Source of the DNA: CAVZQN01 sp963837395
Lineage (GTDB): Bacteria > Acidobacteriota > HRBIN11 > JAKEFK01
Length of the DNA stretch: 64,000 nucleotides
Reading direction: 5' to 3'
Assembly (NCBI GenBank): GCA_963837395.1
Contig: CAWINI010000003.1
Coordinates: 372,001 to 436,000, forward strand
Below the pieces are notes generated by a model that worked only from the letters and a program-made list of their open reading frames with translations, did no database searches and was not told the origin of the DNA. Made by a program: the position numbers and the translations under genes. Below, one piece after another: positions 62,098 to 64,000 of the stretch (positions are counted from its first letter, which is position 1; the number at the start of each line of letters is the position of its first letter).

Positions 62098-64000
62098 CCG
62101 CAAAGGCACAGAGTCTTGAATTTTTGATTGTGGCAGCAGAACGGTTACGGTCGTACCACTCCCTTGTTTACTCTGTACTTCGATGCGGCCGCCATGTTCT
62201 TCAATATTTTTTCTGGCAATCGGGAGTCCTAAACCACTGCCTCCTGATTTTGTAGAAAAATAAGGTTCAAATAATCGCGGAAGAATTTCCGGCGGCACTC
62301 CCTGTCCGCTATCATGAATTCGAGTCCTCACGAACCCATTTGGATCGCGATCAGCTTCCACAATAATTTTGCCCTGACCATTAATGGCCTGTAATCCATT
62401 CTCAATAATATTCATCAACGCACCGCGTAATTTTTCGGGATCTCCTTTTACCGGCGGCAGATCCGGCTCAAACCTGGTTTCAATTTCAATCCCTTCAGGC
62501 AAATGACTTCCATAGCTATTCACAAGATCTTGAAGAAATTTATCCATACGAATTTCTTCACGATCTAAGATTGATGGTCTACCATATTGCGAAAAATCAG
62601 ATACCAGGCGCCGCAGCGCTTTTACCTGTCTTTGAATTGCATCACTACAACTCAAAAGAACTTTTTCAAAATCCGGGGATCGGTCATACCACACCCGCAT
62701 TAAATGTTCGACCGCAAGCTGAATCGGAGTTAGCGGATTTTTAACCTCATGCGCGACCCGCCGCGCCATTTCAGCCCATGCGGAAAGGCGATTGGAACGG
62801 ATGATATCGGAAATATCCTCAACCAGCACTACTGCTCCTGTCCATTGTTCGTTATCAAATAGAGGTACATACACCAGCCGGAAGTTCTGCTCGCGGTTGG
62901 TCAAAAAAATTGAGACCTCTTTTATTTGAAAATGTTCAGGGCTTTTAATGAAATCATCCAGAGTACGTTGAATATCGGACAATGGGGCGTTTATCCCGAT
63001 TAGATCACTTAGTGGGCCGCGATAATCAGAATCGGCGCCAAACATTTTTATGGCCGATGGATTCATTGTTGTTACATTCATAGTACGATCAACAGATATT
63101 ACACCCGTAGTAATATTGTTGAGAATGTTTTCGATATATGCCCGGCGTTGATCCAGAGTCTGTCGTTGTTCCGCCAGTGAAGCCGCCATGGCATTAAATG
63201 CTCGAACTACTTGCAAGAATTCGTCGCGATACACCGCAGTAATCCGGTGTTGCAAATTGCCCCTGGCAAATTCTGCTGCACCTTCGATCAACACATGCAC
63301 CGGCCGCGTGAAACGGCTGGCCAGGAACCAACCGAGTAACGCTGAAAGCAAGACCAATCCTGCCCCCGCAAGAACCATGTATTCCTTTAGCGCATTGATT
63401 TCACGTTCCACGCTCCGTTCTTCAATTTGAAATGGAATAGAGATGATCATTTCTTGTTTTACTTTGCCGCGATAAATCCGGCCGCTTAAATTCAGATATT
63501 GAAGATCGCCGATTTGGATCTGTCCTACACTATGTTTTTGTCCGCGCAATGTAAGATCAACATCCGCTTTTCCATCAATCAATTCGCCCAGGAATCCTGC
63601 GTCATATAATTCTTCCCTGCTGGTTGCGATTAAGTCTCTTCGCAAAAAGAAACTGACATCCTGGTGTACAACCTGACCCAGGAGTTCAGCAACTGAATTG
63701 TCTACTGGCGAATCGACCTGCGAAGGGGCTCCCGTCCGTAGAGATATTGAGTAATGGTTTCTGACACAACCGAAAATGAATTCAGCGCGCGATCGGTAAC
63801 TTCGGCAGCACGTTTTACATAAATGTAATTCCGGATTAGTGCAGTGAGTGAAAGTAATGGAACGAGTGAGAATAATACAAATGCAATCAACATTTTCTGG
63901 AAGAAACTAAATCGAATCGGAGTTTCTTCCTGGAAGTGAAGTAACAAATACGGTTTAAAGAAGAAGACGAAAGTTAATGTAAACGCAAGGAGCCAGAAAA
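62086..64000 (-). CDS. NtrY-like sensor histidine kinase, 5' end outside the window, frameshifted
   Basis: Membrane sensor kinase reading to the window edge: the frame is open from 63998 down, with several hydrophobic segments (LLAFTLTFVFFF, LIAFVLFSLVPLLSLTALI). An extracytoplasmic region follows, then another membrane segment (VLAGAGLVLLSALLGWFLAS), HAMP (FTRPVHVLIEGAAEFARG), PAS, the H-box VAHEVKNPLTP and HATPase blocks (NIIENGLQAI, DSGQGVPPEIL, GGSGLGLPIA). The frame breaks near 63708: RSIRQ-stop versus PVDNSVAELLGQ; adding one C restores it. The last residues (KIQDSVPLRSGS) come from a repeat. The arrangement resembles NtrY, which responds to nitrogen status in some bacteria. Confidence 0.88.

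Overview
The window is a gene-dense bacterial chromosome segment, by eye around the low 40s in % GC. It carries about 50 protein-coding genes on both strands. No rRNA, tRNA or CRISPR locus was recognised. The gene mix suggests a Gram-negative-type soil or sediment bacterium, most likely Acidobacteriota or a related uncultured lineage. Pointers are a Ser/Thr kinase fused to a beta-propeller-like region, MacA/MacB-type exporters with separate permeases, several lipoproteins, a zinc-ribbon/RDD protein beside a large TPR protein, and large multi-sensor kinases. Taxonomy is an inference (about 50% sure).

Layout. 1-3.2 kb: envelope genes (partial unknown protein, penicillin-binding transpeptidase, SpoIID/LytB). 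3.4-7 kb: MFS transporter, hotdog thioesterase, B12-binding radical SAM protein. 7.2-12.7 kb: degenerate receiver-GAF-GAF protein, membrane protein, zinc-ribbon/RDD protein, TPR protein. 12.8-17.4 kb: enoyl-CoA hydratase, aldehyde dehydrogenase, PepP, DUF1684-like lipoprotein, small unknown protein. 17.5-22.7 kb: an overlapping exporter operon (membrane fusion protein, ATPase, two permeases, methyltransferase). 22.7-31.8 kb: copper amine oxidase, Ser/Thr kinase, NAD(P)-binding protein, MBL-fold protein, acetyl-CoA synthetase, methyltransferase. 31.9-38.6 kb: VOC protein with a secreted unknown, SLOG-like protein, GT2, GH113-like protein, cupredoxin, membrane glycosyltransferase. 38.6-43.8 kb: a tightly overlapping operon (FAD reductase, B12 radical SAM, isoprenylcysteine-methyltransferase-like enzyme, YceI) divergent from a FabF-like ketosynthase, a candidate lipid or isoprenoid modification locus. 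43.85-45.7 kb: a 162-bp double palindrome next to an orphan 513-aa protein, the best candidate for an undescribed mobile system. 45.8-50 kb: formylglycine-enzyme-like protein, NDH-2, RtcB, SpoIIM-like protein. 50-51.9 kb: an IS3-family element inserted in a membrane-protein gene. 51.9-54.7 kb: small metabolic genes. 54.7-57.8 kb: nadE and pncB. 57.9-64 kb: giant hybrid histidine kinase, quinone oxidoreductase, and an NtrY-like kinase running off the end.

Two features colour the whole window. First, at least 11 single-base indels, mostly in short homopolymers, break otherwise well-conserved genes. This pattern fits residual long-read assembly errors better than gene decay. Second, several families of short palindromic or short-period repeats sit at gene ends, and some are translated: they supply stop codons, C-terminal tails, a signal-peptide region and a loop inside a membrane protein.
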